Shown: positions 1-12,299 of the stretch, in pieces
Layout of the letters: each line of letters starts with the position of its first letter
Numbering within the stretch: position 1 is the stretch's first letter
Assembly: GCA_941918925.1 (NCBI GenBank)
Contig: OW799237.1
Span: 90,493,015 to 90,557,014, forward strand
DNA: 64,000 bases
Direction of reading: 5' to 3'
DNA from: Phyto melanocephala
Taxonomy: Eukaryota > Arthropoda > Insecta > Diptera > Rhinophoridae
Notes under the pieces: model-generated
Told to the model about the DNA's origin: nothing
Database searches by the model: none
Seen by the model: the letters and a program-made list of their open reading frames with translations, nothing else
Translations under genes and position numbers: made by a program

Positions 1-62
1 TAGTTTAGCATCACCCAATTTTATCATTTAGACATTTTCTTTATACAAAAAAAAAAACAAAC

Positions 63-100
63 AAGAGCATTATATTCGGTTGTGCCAAATTTTTTATACC
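63..100 (-). repeat. End fragment of the dispersed GGTATA repeat family
   Basis: The segment reads as a gcattatattcggttgtgcc-like terminus followed by tttttatacc. This is a diverged form of the terminus seen at 62920 and, inverted, near 31110. Only the end is recognisable. Confidence 0.4.
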
Positions 101-221
101 ACTTCGAGTTTGATGTTCTTTTATAGCACAAAATGTATTTGTTTGTTATTAAGAGTAATCGCTATGCAATAATCTGTTTATACTGGAATATGTATCAATA
201 TATATTTTTGTATAAGTTCGA

Positions 222-330
222 TATGCTAGTACAATGTTTTCGTAAAGTGATGGAAAATGCCATAAAAAGGGCTCAAATGACAATCAACTGTGGCGGCGGC
301 CATTTACATGACATCATATTCTCCACTTGA
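222..330 (+). pseudogene. C-terminal tail of a Tc1/mariner-type transposase
   Basis: The plus frame ends with KVMENAIKRAQM followed by GGGHLHDIIFST and a TGA stop. From memory of the family, this matches the extreme C-terminus of a large insect Tc1/mariner-type (IS630-like) transposase group that ends in a GGH-L-x-x-IIF motif. The catalytic domain is absent upstream, so this is a truncated remnant and not a gene. Other pieces of related transposases lie at 20470, 24817 and 39129. An unrelated short ORF cannot be excluded, but the motif and the stop immediately after it argue for a transposase tail. Confidence 0.55.
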
Positions 331-800
331 TGCAAAAAAAAATTAAAAGACCAAATAAAAATACTCCACAAGAAGAATCAAAGTTTTTCATTTTTTTTAA
401 ATTACAGCCAAAAAACATCGGAAGGTTATTTTTGCGCCACCTTGTAGGAGGTTGGAGTTAAAGTGGGCGCGTCTCCTTCATTTTACTGGCATAACAATGA
501 TATTAACTAGAAAGCAATATGTGCGAAATTTCATCATCATACCTCTATTGATGTCAGTTTTGTGAGCTTTTTAATTTCATTAACAGTAGGTCACGTGAAA
601 AGATGGCGTTATAGTAGGCGTGTCGAAGTAGTTTCTGCTAATAAATTGAACTTATATATTTAATATAGAGCCCTTTTTTCTTCAGAAATCTTTATTCATA
701 GAGAAATTATATGAATTTAAGGTAAAGCATAAAATTGGGCGCGTCACATTTATTTTCTGTTAGTGTAAAATCTTTGACCAAAAAAAGAAAAGTTTTATTA
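331..800. repeat. Decayed body of a dispersed repeat
   Basis: The stretch holds short GC-richer phrases (gtgggcgcgtctcc near 462, attgggcgcgtcac near 735) in AT-rich filler. It leads into the better preserved repeat at 1080 and is probably the eroded interior of the same element. No coding sequence is supported. Confidence 0.3.
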
Positions 801-1074
801 CGTTTTTAAGTTTAAATATACCAAAAAAGGACACTGTGCGGTATAATTTTTCGTACATTTTGATCTATAACTTCTTTTCTATTGCATGGATTTCAGCAAT
901 TTTCAGAAAAAAATATTGTTTTTACTCAGGAAATATACATTCGAAATTTAATCGCTCTACGTTAATGCGTTTGGGCACAATTGTTGATGTTGGAAGGACA
1001 CTCTTCCTAATATTCCTATTTTGCCATTTTCAATACCAAAAAAACCTTGTATATAAGAAAGATTCTGGCAAAAT

Positions 1075-1312
1075 TTGAGCCCCCTAGCTTTTTCGGTGCG
1101 ACCTCTATCGTGCTTTCAACAGACGGACAGAAGGGCAGAAGGACAGACGGAAATATGGACAGACGGATGGACATAGCTAGATCGTCATAAAATGAAACCC
1201 CGATTCAGAAAATATATACTCTATGGGGTCTAAATTGGATATTTCGATGTGTTACAAACGGAATGACGAAATGAATATACCCCCACCATTTTTTTTGGTG
1301 GCGAGTATAAAA
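1075..1312 (-). repeat. GGTATA-family dispersed repeat, subtype with GTCCGTCT core
   Basis: On the minus strand the order is tatactcgccacc, an AT stretch, cattccgtttgtaac, accccatagagtatatat, then repeated ccgtctgtcc-type octamers. The same order recurs at 16040, 30355, 50240 and 62920. Any ORF running through it is a by-product of the repeat. Confidence 0.65.
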
Positions 1313-1315
1313 ACA

Positions 1316-2640
1316 TTACCCCAACATGCTTTCTATAAAAAACAGTTGTGGCAAAAAAATTGTGATTAAAGTCAAATTGTTATTGCAATTTACATTACAT
1401 ACATACATTGTCATTGAGCTGAAAAGTTCTTTTCATTTTAATACCATATCATATAAGTTGTAAATGGCTGCCATTGCATTGGTATGATTTCCTTTTTAAT
1501 ACAAATTATTATAAATGCAAAAAGGCCGACAAACATTTTTGTGTTCACTCGTCTGCAACAAATTGTCATGATAAAACTGAACGTTATCAAAATATAAATT
1601 ATACTTAAACAGGTTAAATTAGTTCACTGGAACGATGTTGAAAATCCAAGACAAAAATTTCTATCAAACGGTTATTTTCTTACTTGTTTTAACATTAAAG
1701 ATTTATTGGTTTTCAGAAAAAAAAAAGATTCAGAAAAGCTAGTAAAGGAAACAAAAGATGAAATAGCAAAAATTATTTAAGTAAAAGACTAACTGAAGTA
1801 ATAAAAACCCAGGGCTAGTATTTGTACTTAGTTTATTATCGATTTATTTTCTTTAACCATCTCGAACTCTATACACAAGTGAGGTCTATTGAGTTTCTAT
1901 TAGAAACACTCACCAACAAATGCTTGACTTGTTTACATCAACAACTACCCGGCCAACAAAGGTAAGGTGGCTTAATTTTGAATTTTGGTTGCCATATAGT
2001 CACTATTTTCAAACTACTTAATGATTTCTTTTCTATACAACTTTACAAAAACAATGAAGCTATAATTATAATAATAAACATTTAATATAAATAAAAAGTA
2101 ATATTTAATTTTAATAATATTGAAAATTAAAATACTATTAACAAAATTGTTGCCCATTTTTTGAATTGCCTATAATTATTATGACATATTTTTTAAATCT
2201 TCGTACATAATTTTAGTTTTTTTGAAAAATATTATTTTCTGGATGGTTAATGTATACTTTTCTTTCTGAAATCGCACCCGTTCCTCTTAAGAAATATACT
2301 CAAAATTAACAAATTAACACTAGAGGACAAATACTGCTTTATTAAATGCGAGAAATAAATCTTCTGCCTTGCTGACAAATTTTCTACTTTTAATAAATGC
2401 AAAAGTACTTTTTTAGATAACAAATAACTTTTCGTTAAATCCATGAAAACTTATTTCTCTTAATAACTAAGTTTAAAAAAAATAATAGTACTGTGATAAA
2501 ATTTATTGAACTTGGCACAAATCCTTAAAAACGGTTCGACTTTGACTGATGGCGGACAAAAATAACGTGTGGAACGAGATGGTACATTAAAAGAGATATT
2601 CGCTGTTATGAAATAAGAGAATATACATCCTTTTATTAAA
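1316..2640. other. AT-rich stretch, nothing identified
   Basis: No ORF with recognisable motifs, no paired terminal repeats and no strong tandem repeat were seen. Short homopolymers only. Confidence 0.5.
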
Positions 2641-2669
2641 TTTCAAACAAACGTTACATTTAGCATTTT

Positions 2670-3790
2670 TCTTCGACTTTTTTAAGTCGGCAGCTTCACT
2701 AGTGCAACTCTACTAGTATAAAGCGGCAGCTTTAACGAGTTCCACTTTAAGCCACAAAGATAAAATAACAGGAATTGTTTTTGCACAGATTCATTGCAAA
2801 TAATGTAATCAAAGTAAGTTGGATCCCAAATTATTGAGCGATACTCAAGAAAAGGCCTGACAAGAGAAATATACAATTGTATTGTTATATATAGATCTGT
2901 TAACTCTGTCGCCCAACGTTTTATGAATCCAAGGACAGCACGTGCTTTGTTAACAGTTAAAAAGATGTACTGAATAAAATTTAGTTAAGCATCTAATAAG
3001 ATTCCAAGATCGGAGACGGATTTAACGTACAACCATTTAAAACCTAATTCACTTTAATATAACATTTACGAAAAACAACACATAAATATATTTGCATTTT
3101 CCAGGGTTAAGCTCCATTAAGTCAAGTCTACACCATAAATTAATAGCATCTATATCCTTTTGAAAGATGGTGTGATCGGTATAATTATTATAACTTAGGA
3201 ATATTTTTAAGTCGTCAGCATAGATAATAACATTTGAGAATTTAATAGTATTTGGTAGATCATTAATAATTAAGGAAAATAGCAATGAACCAAGATGACT
3301 TTGCTGAGGAATACCAGAAACAACGGCTATTGGTTTAGAAATCATGTTTTTAAAACAAACATTTTGTTTTCTATTTGTCAAATACTTAAAGGAATTCTGT
3401 GTAAATCCCATTACATCAAGTGTTTTTATTAGAAGTTTATGGTTAACTTTATCAAACGCTTTGCTGAAGTCGGTGTAAATAACATCAGTTTGCTTTTGTT
3501 CAATAAAACCACGATTTACAAGCGCAGTTAATTGAAACAGATTTGTAACAGTCGAACAAACCTTACGAAAATCATGTTAAAAAGGAGACAATACAGATGT
3601 GGCATGATGGCAAAGATGGTCAGTTTTAATTTTCTCTAAAAGTCTAGGTATTGTGCTAAGGTGAGCCTGTAATTACCTCTGTAATTTGCGATATTATTTC
3701 TGCAGCCAGACTTAAATAATGGCATAATGAAAGAGTCCTTTCACATAGTAGGAAAATAATCGGATTTTATTGGCATATTGAAAAGTATTG
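2670..3790 (-). pseudogene. Non-LTR retrotransposon (LINE) reverse transcriptase fragment
   Basis: Minus-strand reading gives the palm of a jockey/CR1/I-like LINE reverse transcriptase. Motif A reads TDFSKAFD (about 3470-3450), followed by VNHKLL. A GIPQ segment with changed neighbours follows (SGIPQQSHLGS, where G and P are usual at two positions). The catalytic YADD box is at 3222-3211. Further downstream, 2876-2682 reads YISLVRPFLEYRSIIWDP, the typical C-terminal thumb region. Upstream, 3560-3780 still reads as RT fingers but is broken by in-frame stops, one just before HDFRKVC. ORF1, the endonuclease and the 3' tail are missing, so this is a truncated dead copy. The exact clade is uncertain. 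Confidence 0.8.
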
Positions 3791-3929
3791 GAAGAGGAGA
3801 ATGGAAAGCCTTAGCACATAAATGTATTTATTTCTTCCTTCATGGTATATCTCAGTTAAGGTCAATAAGCCTAATTCTCTAACTTAAGGAATCACACACT
3901 CAGAAAATTCAAAAATAACTATAAAAATA

Positions 3930-4560
3930 AAAAGATAAGCTTTTGTACTTTTCTTTTAATCACAAACTCAAATTAGATTAATAGTATCTAATTTCTGAAT
4001 TTTTTTTTTCCAGTTTTTATTGTAATTCTTTAAAAAAGTAAAATAAAAATGCAAAAGGTACATTCCATATTGACCATATCATTTTCAATCGTAACTTGAA
4101 TCAATAGTACCTAATTCCAATATTACAGCTTTAAAAAGTATAAAATGCAAAGAGTACTACAAAAATATAAAACAATTTAATATGGACGTCCATAATATTT
4201 TCAGTCTCACCTCGGATCAATAGTCACTAATTTAAAAATTCTAGCTTTAAAAAGGTAGAAAGTACACATAATACCCATGAAATGCGAAAAAGTACCTTTT
4301 CGATTCCCCATAACATTTTCTGTTTCACCCCGGATCATTGGTATCTAATATAAAATTTCTAGCTTCGCAAATTAAGAAAGTAAAACCATTGAACCACTAC
4401 TGACTAATTTCAAAAATCTAGATTCACTAAAATCTAGAGAGTACTAAAAGGACCATACAGATTTAAAAAGTACCTTTAGTGTCACCTATATTATTTTCAG
4501 TCTCACCCTATGTAAAAAGTTTAAAGTTTTGTCAAATTTAAAGTTCATAAACGTAGAAAA
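3930..4560. repeat. Imperfect tandem block, period about 116-124 bp
   Basis: A phrase like tcaatagtacctaatt recurs near 3977, 4101, 4217 and 4336, giving spacings of about 124, 116 and 119 bp. Each unit also carries an agctttaaaaa..gta phrase and a tattttcagtctcacc phrase. A shorter, decayed unit follows near 4402 and the tail persists to about 4560. Units are diverged, so the block is old. It may be the body of a larger element. Confidence 0.6.
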
Positions 4561-5230
4561 CACAAAAAGTGCCATCAAAATAGTAATAATTCTTTTTTGG
4601 TTTTCACAAATAAAACTCTAAATGTCCAAGTTTAAATGTTTAATATGTTCTATAAAATAGCAAACTGTTTTTCCGAATTTCCCCTTAATGAAATATGTTT
4701 CATGTTTTTCGCTATATTGGATAATTTTTTACGAACAACCTTAATCAAAAAAATACATATTTCCTCCACTTGGGTACCTTTTTTGTAACCACTAAAAATT
4801 CCACAAATTTAACCAAATTTATTGTCTATATTATTAGGCGATAATCTTAAATAATATAAGAAAATTTTTTTAATTATGTACCAAAAAGAGGGAAACTTTG
4901 TACCCCTTATGCTTGCAAGCTTGATGGCGAAATTAAAACTAAATTTTGTTTCATAAATACATTTATGTATTCGAAAGTAAAAATTTAAAAAAGGCAAAAC
5001 ACCTGCCAGTTTTTGTTATAAGTAGACTAGTTGACCTCACAAACGTTGTTTTCACTTCAAGTTGGTTGAACAGGAATTGTATCTTATAAAACAGAACTTT
5101 CATTACAAAGAGAGAGAGAGAGAGAGAGATACAGATCGAATGTTATTTGTAAATTAAAAATTTTGAAGATTTGCATAAAACTACCGTTCTAACAGTAACA
5201 AAAACAATAACACACACCTATGATACAATG
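4561..5230. other. AT-rich stretch with an (AG)n microsatellite
   Basis: Contains a dinucleotide AG tract at about 5109-5129 (10 units). No coding or terminal-repeat structure was seen otherwise. Confidence 0.6.
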
Positions 5231-5239
5231 CAGGTATAT

Positions 5240-5400
5240 CGCAAGAGAAAATTTGAATAGTCAGCGCACAAATAAAATGACAATCGAAACAACGACTGAA
5301 ATGCTCCACCTCAACATTCCAATTAGATAAACCGAATATAATTGTACACATAAGACATTGCGACACATGGTTTGGTAATATTTTAAGTGACAGTAAAAAA
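5240..5400 (+). repeat. Dispersed repeat paired with 62335-62480
   Basis: Shares tcagcgcacaaataa, then caacattc, agacattgcga and ggtttggtaa-type phrases in the same order and spacing with 62340-62480. Direct orientation, about 75-80% similar by eye. Ends not defined and no coding content. Confidence 0.6.
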
Positions 5401-5579
5401 TCATGATATGGAAAATGGAACGCACTTTGTTGATATTTGTATTAGAATATTTAGGAAAATTTAAATAACAAATCACCAAAAAAACTGGACCCCTTTAATG
5501 CCAACTACACATTAATTATGTACAAACCCTAAATATTCGTACCCTAAATATTCGTTGAAATCGGTCGACACGTTAGTAG

Positions 5580-6644
5580 TAGGGTGATCGACTCGGTTTT
5601 ACAACCGGTGTAAAACCCGGTTTTTTTCCTCTTTCTGCTGACGGTTTTTTCTAAATGTTGATTTTTCGAATATCGAATACACCAGTTTTTTTATCCGAAA
5701 AAGCCGGTTTCTTATTTTTTTAGTTTATTTTCATATATCTTTGTAACCAATCGTACCAAAGTATATTTAGTATCCGAAAATTAAATAAAAACTATTAAAT
5801 ATTCTTCCATAATATTGTAAAAAATTTGTTTGTTGTTTAAAAAACAAATGTAAAATAAGAAAAATAATTGAGCTTAAATATTATTTTTTTATAAGATATA
5901 AACCTAACGCTAAAAGTTAAATTTAGTTATAGCAAAAATTTATCTGATCGATCATTTTTAGGTAAAAAGTGTAGTTACAATAAAGAAAAACCAATAATCT
6001 CTTCTTCCAGATTCTAATTTTAATTAATGGCATTGAGTGTCTGTCAACTTAAATTTCAATTAAACCATCGAAAAAACTAGTTTATGCCTATATTTGTATG
6101 TCTGTGTCTATCAGGAGTATAAGAAAGAATTTTTAAAATCAAACTTTAAAAATTTTCTTTCTAACCTTTGAAATGTATTTTTAATTACAGAAATCATTTC
6201 AAACAAAATACGTTAGTGCATATTGGTTTAAAAGATTTATTTAATATTTAAAAAATGTGCAGAAGGAGATACAAAAATTTATAACAGCCTTATTATAAAA
6301 GTCTTATTTATGTATGTATTTATTTATTTTACTTGTAAAGAGTACCTTTTGTCCTTATATTCAACTAATTATAACCAAATTAGTCAACTGCATTCATGTC
6401 AGTTATTGCGTTATTGTGCAGCCAAACGTATATAAACTGTAAAAATTTTATATTTAGATATAATTTTTATGATAATCTTTTTTTGCAATATTTTTTAATT
6501 TTTTCTTTAAATACAATTTATTATAATCCGGTTAACCGGTTTTTTCTCAATTTTCAAAATAGTAACCGGCTTTTAAAACAAATTCTTAATTTCAAACCAT
6601 TTCAAAACCGGTTTCTTAAAAAAGTCGAATAATCGATCACCCTA
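5580..6644. mobile_element. Non-autonomous hAT-like DNA transposon, copy A
   Basis: The 1065-bp element is bounded by the perfect 12-bp terminal inverted repeat tagggtgatcga and its complement. It is flanked by the 8-bp direct repeat gttagtag at 5572-5579 and 6645-6652. A TA-GGG terminus with an 8-bp target duplication is the hAT signature. Subterminal aaccggtt-type motifs are repeated at both ends, as expected for transposase binding sites. No transposase reading frame is present; short ORFs inside are AT-rich noise. An inverted second copy is at 21550-22627. Positions 5900-6040 resemble the separate MITE at 61873. Confidence 0.85.
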
Positions 6645-6659
6645 GTTAGTAGTGACTTC

Positions 6660-8705
6660 ATGTTATATATATATAAAAGATTACAAAACCTTTTAATTTT
6701 TAATTAATCTATATCATTTTAAGTTAAGCAGATATAAAGCTATCGATTTTACCCAATTTATCCCTTAACTGCATCCCAAGAGGAACCTACTGTCCAGATT
6801 TCATATCCCTGTATTTTTGCGTTTATGCTGTGTGATGATGTATACGTCAAGTTACTCCTTTATAAATAGAAAGATATTAACTACGTCACTGTATTTTTTT
6901 TTCAATAGTCGAAATAATTATGTAAGATTTTAACAGTGGGTAGATATAACCACTGTAAAACACTTTTTTTTTATTTTAGAAAAAAATCTTGTGTTCACCC
7001 AAAAAAAATATAATTTTGATCTATTGAATTTAATTTCATATTGAATGAAATTTGTTTTTTGAATTTATGTTAAAAATTGTTTAAAGGGTATACTCATACC
7101 CATGTACAGTCATGCATTATATACAATACAAACACACGGTCAAATATGTATGCGGTTGCAAACAAACTTGTAAATTAAAATTTACAAATCCTGCCTACTT
7201 TTTGCCAAGCAAGAGATTGAAGATAGTAAATATGAAAATATAAATTTCTTTCTATATGCTGATAGTGTTTCTTAAATTAAGCATTTTTTAAGGCCTGCTA
7301 CATATATGTTTGAAGTAAACAGGAGAAAAATTATGTAACTAAAGAAGAACTGACAAATAACTAATCTCAAACTGATCTTAAACTTAATTAGAAAAATTTT
7401 TTAAAATATTCTTAAAGCCGCAAATTTACCAATTTTTCCAAAATTAAGAAAATCGATTAAAAACTTAAAAAATAATTGATACGGTTAAACTACTATTCTT
7501 GCCAACCGTTAGTTTGATTGCCTTTACCAATGCACCTCGCAACTCATCTGATTTTATAATCAAATTTTAACCAGAAATCAAAAACTTCAAACTTAATTTT
7601 AAAGTTAAAAAAAATTAAGAGGTATTTAGCAGATTAAAAAAAATATATTTTTAAAAAATTTTAAAGAATTTTTCTTTTAATTTTTCTAACCAAAAATATT
7701 TATGGAAAATTTTTAAAACCAAATTCAACAAAAGTTATTAAACTATAAAAAATTTGTTAAACATGTTTTAGCATCCCAGCAAATCTAAATAAAGACTTGC
7801 TCTAACTAAGCAACATACTTTTCAATGAATATTACATATCGTCCGTCTTACTAAGAAGTGTTCTTGTAATGACTTGATTTATAATGATTTATAATACGCA
7901 AGTTCTAATTTGACATTTATTTAGATACACACAATACAATTTATTATAGCAAAATTTGTAGAAGCCATTTAAATACACAACTTTTCATATTAGGCACAAA
8001 CAGTTTGAAGTGGATAGATACTGTGCCGATGTTGGAATGCCTGAGAGGTTGAAATTTGAAATCGATAAGGGATTACATTGAGGAAACTGGGTTTTTACCT
8101 AGTCGATATTTTACGTTGACGAAATTAGTATTATGGTACACTAGGGGAATTTTTCATTGCTAAAGAGCACACAACATGCCAACGAGACATACGTGTATAC
8201 TTATTATGGGTTAGCGCTTGAAGTCCCACTATTTTTCAATGTAATCTAACCTAACCTTTTATAATTCTCATTTAGCTTAACACATTAGAAGTATAAATAA
8301 TACTAATGTTTTTGACAATAGCGACAAAAAACAGTTTATCAGCAAACTGCTGACTTATGAATTTCTAATGATTTTCAAGTTAACGTAACGCAAAATAATC
8401 AAACCAAATTTTCGTCCATAAAAGAACTGAAAAACTATATTATTATTGGATTATTATATTATCAAATCATGTACTTATTTATTGCTAAAGAAATAAGTAC
8501 TTATTTAAGTCCTTATTTATATGAAAGGTATCTTTTTTAGTCCCTATTTTTAAGCAAGGGTGATAAGTACATATTTAAGTCTATATTTTTACGCGACCGT
8601 GGTAATTATTTATTTGCCTCCAATGACATCGTTATGTTAAAAAATGGGTTTCAATGCCAAATTGTAACTGTTGAATAACTGTTTATTAGTACACTTAAAT
8701 CATTA
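6660..8705. other. AT-rich stretch, nothing firm
   Basis: No coding or structured element is supported. Phrases such as taagtacttatttaagtc repeat imperfectly near 8490-8580 and again near 10240. A GC-richer patch at 8000-8230 has no recognised identity. Confidence 0.45.
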
Positions 8706-8708
8706 CTT

Positions 8709-8728
8709 TGAGAGAGAGAGAGAGAGAT
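8709..8728 (+). repeat. (GA)n microsatellite
   Basis: Perfect dinucleotide run of about nine units. Confidence 0.9.
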
Positions 8729-9260
8729 GAGGGTTTTACTAGGAGAGTAAATTTTATAGAAAATATTTTCTAATTAAGAAATATATTAAGAAACTGAATA
8801 TTTGTGTTGTTTTATTTTTGGGTTCTAATAATGAAAAAAAACTAAGAATGCCAGGGTATCTCACGATGGTTTAGTATCCGCAAGTCGATCTATACCTTCA
8901 TATAGGAAGTCGGAGCTGAACGCAAGATTATTAACTTCTTTTCTTAAAATTTCTGCATGTGGTCAATTAAAACACCGAGTAACTGTATCTCGGTACAGTT
9001 AACCGACGCCACGCAATTAACCAATGCGAGAGTGAGACGTGAAACTCTCAAAAACTGATGAAAAGGACGGCCTGATTGCCCTTAAGAGATAATGGCAATG
9101 ACGGGCAAGCTCTTGACCCGACCAGAGCTTTATCACGACTGAAACTGAATATTTGCGTTGTTTTCTTTTTGTTGCCATACATAAGCTGTAACCAATCCAG
9201 AAAATATTCCTTATTGATATTCTTGTACATAATTTCAAAACACATTATTTTGATTTAAAA

Positions 9261-10130
9261 TAAAGGGTTTTTCCCTGGGAATTCCCGGAAGATATGAAAT
9301 CCTCCCGTTTTCCCGGGTTTATTTTTCGGCATCCTGGGAAATGAAAAAGGTGGCTACGATTCGAAAGCAGATGTTTATATTGTAACATTTCGTTTTTATA
9401 CAAAATTTTTCTTCTAGGTTTCTTTTTTAATTTTACATTTAAAAATATTTTTACAAATAATTTGATATACTTTTTGAGGTAATGTGTTAAAAAAATTAAA
9501 AAGAACTCAGCTCACGTTACCAGTACTTCAAAATTTCTGTAAAGAAAGAGTTAAAATTTTTTGCGCGATGTGGTCAAAAAACTCAAAATTTGTTAAATGC
9601 ACTTGTAACTTTTCGTCCAATGTCGATATAAAGTGAACGAGTGTTTTCTGTAACAGAGCAGTTTGTTAATAAAATTAGAAATAGACATTTTGACCAGTCA
9701 ATAAACGCTTTGAGCATATTAAAAGATTATTTTATAAGTCGTTAAAAATGTTTACGTTAAATTTTTTTAATTATACATTGTAATAACATGTTTTTGAAAT
9801 TGTATTCTAATGGTATTATTTTTGATCTAATTGCTGAAGTACCTGTACTTTTGTTTTTTGTGCTCATATTTGATCTCGTATTTAGAGAATAATATTTTTT
9901 TCAATAAAAAATATTTTTACCCAATTTGTATTTTAAATTCAAGTTTCTTTATTTAGTTTTAGAGTCTTGAAGTGTTTTTTTACATAATATACTATTTTAT
10001 GGTTTTTAATAAAAAGTTTTTTGTTAACTAAAAATAAATTTACTTCTTATTTATTTTGCTGCGGGATCCCGAGAAATTAAAAAATAAATCTCGCATTCCC
10101 GGGAAACGAAAAATTCCGCGAAAAACACCT
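9261..10130 (+). mobile_element. hAT-like transposon remnant
   Basis: The region lies between two copies of the direct repeat atttaaaata, at 9253-9262 and 10131-10140, consistent with an 8-10 bp target duplication. Ends are imperfect inverted repeats: the left reads agggtttttccctggg and the complement of the right reads aggtgtttttcgcgg. Both ends are rich in cccggg motifs. The interior encodes the decayed transposase C-terminus at 9600-9745. Much of the transposase is deleted. Confidence 0.7.
9600..9745 (+). pseudogene. hAT transposase C-terminal dimerisation segment
   Basis: The plus frame ending at the TAA at 9743-9745 reads SERVFSVTEQFVNKIRNRHF, then NALSILKDYF. This is the SxRxFS...R..L..E.....LxxLKxx pattern of the hAT C-terminal dimerisation domain (PF05699). 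The preceding residues SSNVDIK are in another frame, and an in-frame TAA lies just before SERVFS, so the gene is broken. Only this domain is recognisable; the DDE core and BED finger are not seen. Confidence 0.75.
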
Positions 10131-10140
10131 ATTTAAAATA

Positions 10141-11206
10141 TATAATTTTTTATGTATATTTCTGTTGTTGTAGTGCTTAAAAATTAAAAAAAAAATAACT
10201 TCAGTAAATCCATATTATCAAAGAGTTATTTACGTTGTCAAAATCAAGTACTTTTTTATTGCTATAAAATTAAGTAGTTATTTAGGTCGCTATTAAGTCG
10301 AATGTAAATCTTTTAGCATCTACCACTCACTTTATTGGAATGCCCTTTAATCAACAGCATTCTAATTAAAGTTCTTGTATATAATTTCATAATTTATTAT
10401 TTGCGTTTAAAAATATATACATTTTTTTTTTATATTCCTCTTGTACTGGTATTTAAAAATAACAACATGAAAAATTATAAAAAATGTTTAAACTGAAAAA
10501 AAAGTTCAAAATAAATATTATTTCAGTGTTAGAACTTACTAAAGTAAAATCAACTTTACTTACGATCTTGTTTATTCAAAAGTTTTCGAACATCTGCTCT
10601 ACCTTCAATACAATTTCAATGAATACCATTTTCTTGTTGTTTTTATTGCATCCCATAAAGGAAGGAAATATAAAAATATAAAGAATTTTTTTTACACAAA
10701 ATACTCTAGTGTTCAATGCAATACAAATATTAATACCTGTAGAATATTATTATATTATTGCATAACAATGATCGAATACACATACAAATGAACAGAAGTG
10801 TGAGAAAGCTTTTCATTTAGCGCAATTCGAAAGATAAACTAAAATTAGAAAGAATAGAAAAAATAAGAAATAAATTTATTACATGCTTTAGTAAGAGAGA
10901 AAATGAAAAGGTCAAACTTAACATTTGATAAGAATTTAAAATTATATTTGAAATGCGTATGATTTATATGAATTGTTATTAACACATACAACTCATACGC
11001 ACTCTGTTGTAATGCTTTTAGCAAAGAAATTTGGAAGTAGTGCATAGTGAACTACATTTAAAAGACTTTTAAATCAATAGTGCAGAAATAATAAGTGACT
11101 CGTTTAATGCGAAATTATTTGTTATAAATGTTATAATTTAAACTTAGTGTAAAGTAAGGCGAAATACCTTCTTGCTAACAAACAACATCAACTCACGCAA
11201 CATTTT
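10141..11206. other. AT-rich stretch, nothing identified
   Basis: Short ORFs are low-complexity. No paired ends or motifs were seen. Confidence 0.5.
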
Positions 11207-11207
11207 T

Positions 11208-11816
11208 ATACCTTCACACAGTGAAAAAGGGTATATATAGGTTTGTCATTCCGTGTGAAATTGCTACAACTTTCCTTTTCGGTCCCATAAAGTATATATT
11301 TTCTGAAAGCTTATGGATAGGAGAATCAACTAAGCACTGTCCGTCTGTCCGTTTGTATGTTAAAATCAACTTTTTTAAGTCTACAGACATTTTCAAAACC
11401 CGTGTAAGGGACGCAAATATTAAAAATATTTGGGAGCAGATCGTTATTGAAAATTTTAAAAATCGCTCTATAAACAACTTAAATGTGATGAAAAAATGTA
11501 GACCACCTCGACTTTTCACACCAATATAAACTGGATGAACGTAGATTCGAATCCTAGTTAAGACAAATTTTTTTTTTTAATTTTTTTTTTTTAACATACA
11601 TACATTACCTCAATTTATAATTTTACAATGGGATGTGGTTAAACTGATAAAGTCATTTTAAAAATAATAAAACATATACGAGGTACATACATATGTGTGT
11701 ACATATTTCATATTAATGAGATGAATGGTGATACAAACAATTGTTATTGCATGACTACACGTTGCGAAGGGTATATAAGATTCAGCAAGACCAAATATAG
11801 CACTGTTACTTGTTTT
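11208..11816 (+). repeat. GGTATA-family dispersed repeat
   Basis: Starts with taccttcacacagtg and gggtatatataggttt, then cattccgtgtgaaattgct and tccgtctgtccgttt. It ends with gggtatataagattcagc and the terminal atatagcactgttacttg. The same head and tail occur at 30355-31150. The overlapping ORFs on both strands arise from the repeat and are not genes. Confidence 0.75.
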
Positions 11817-12299
11817 CTGTTCAGTTAATATGAATGAGTTCTATGCTGTTATTACAAACGCATGATTCACGCCACGCTAATATTAAAATCTTTAAATTTT
11901 CACATAAATGTACTCACTTCATCATCAGTTGAAACCCTGCAAAACTACTCCTTTTATTTTTTTTTTAGGTTATTACTATTTGAGTTTTTTTAATAATTTA
12001 TATGTATTAAATGTAAATATCTAATTTTTTAAAATTTTAGAATTGTTTAGTTACGCTCAAGGTTGATATGGTCAATCTGCATGAATAGTAGTGCGATCCA
12101 CTAACATCGTATAACAATAATCGTTAAAAGAATGTAAGCAACAATTTTAGCTATTCAATTAGTTATATAATTTAATTAAAGTTCTTTTCTTCTATAGAAA
12201 ACTCAAGTGACCTTTATTGTTAATCACATCGCCTTGTAGCAACTGAACCGACTTCGCTAATTTCAAATAACAATTTAGGTTTTTAAGGAAAAAATACAC

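Noticed and set aside
8245..8262. taacctaacc, resembling an insect telomeric unit
   Set aside because: A single short occurrence, not a tandem array.
11214..11529. Overlapping ~100-aa ORFs on both strands
   Set aside because: Both lie wholly in a GGTATA repeat head and have no protein motif.
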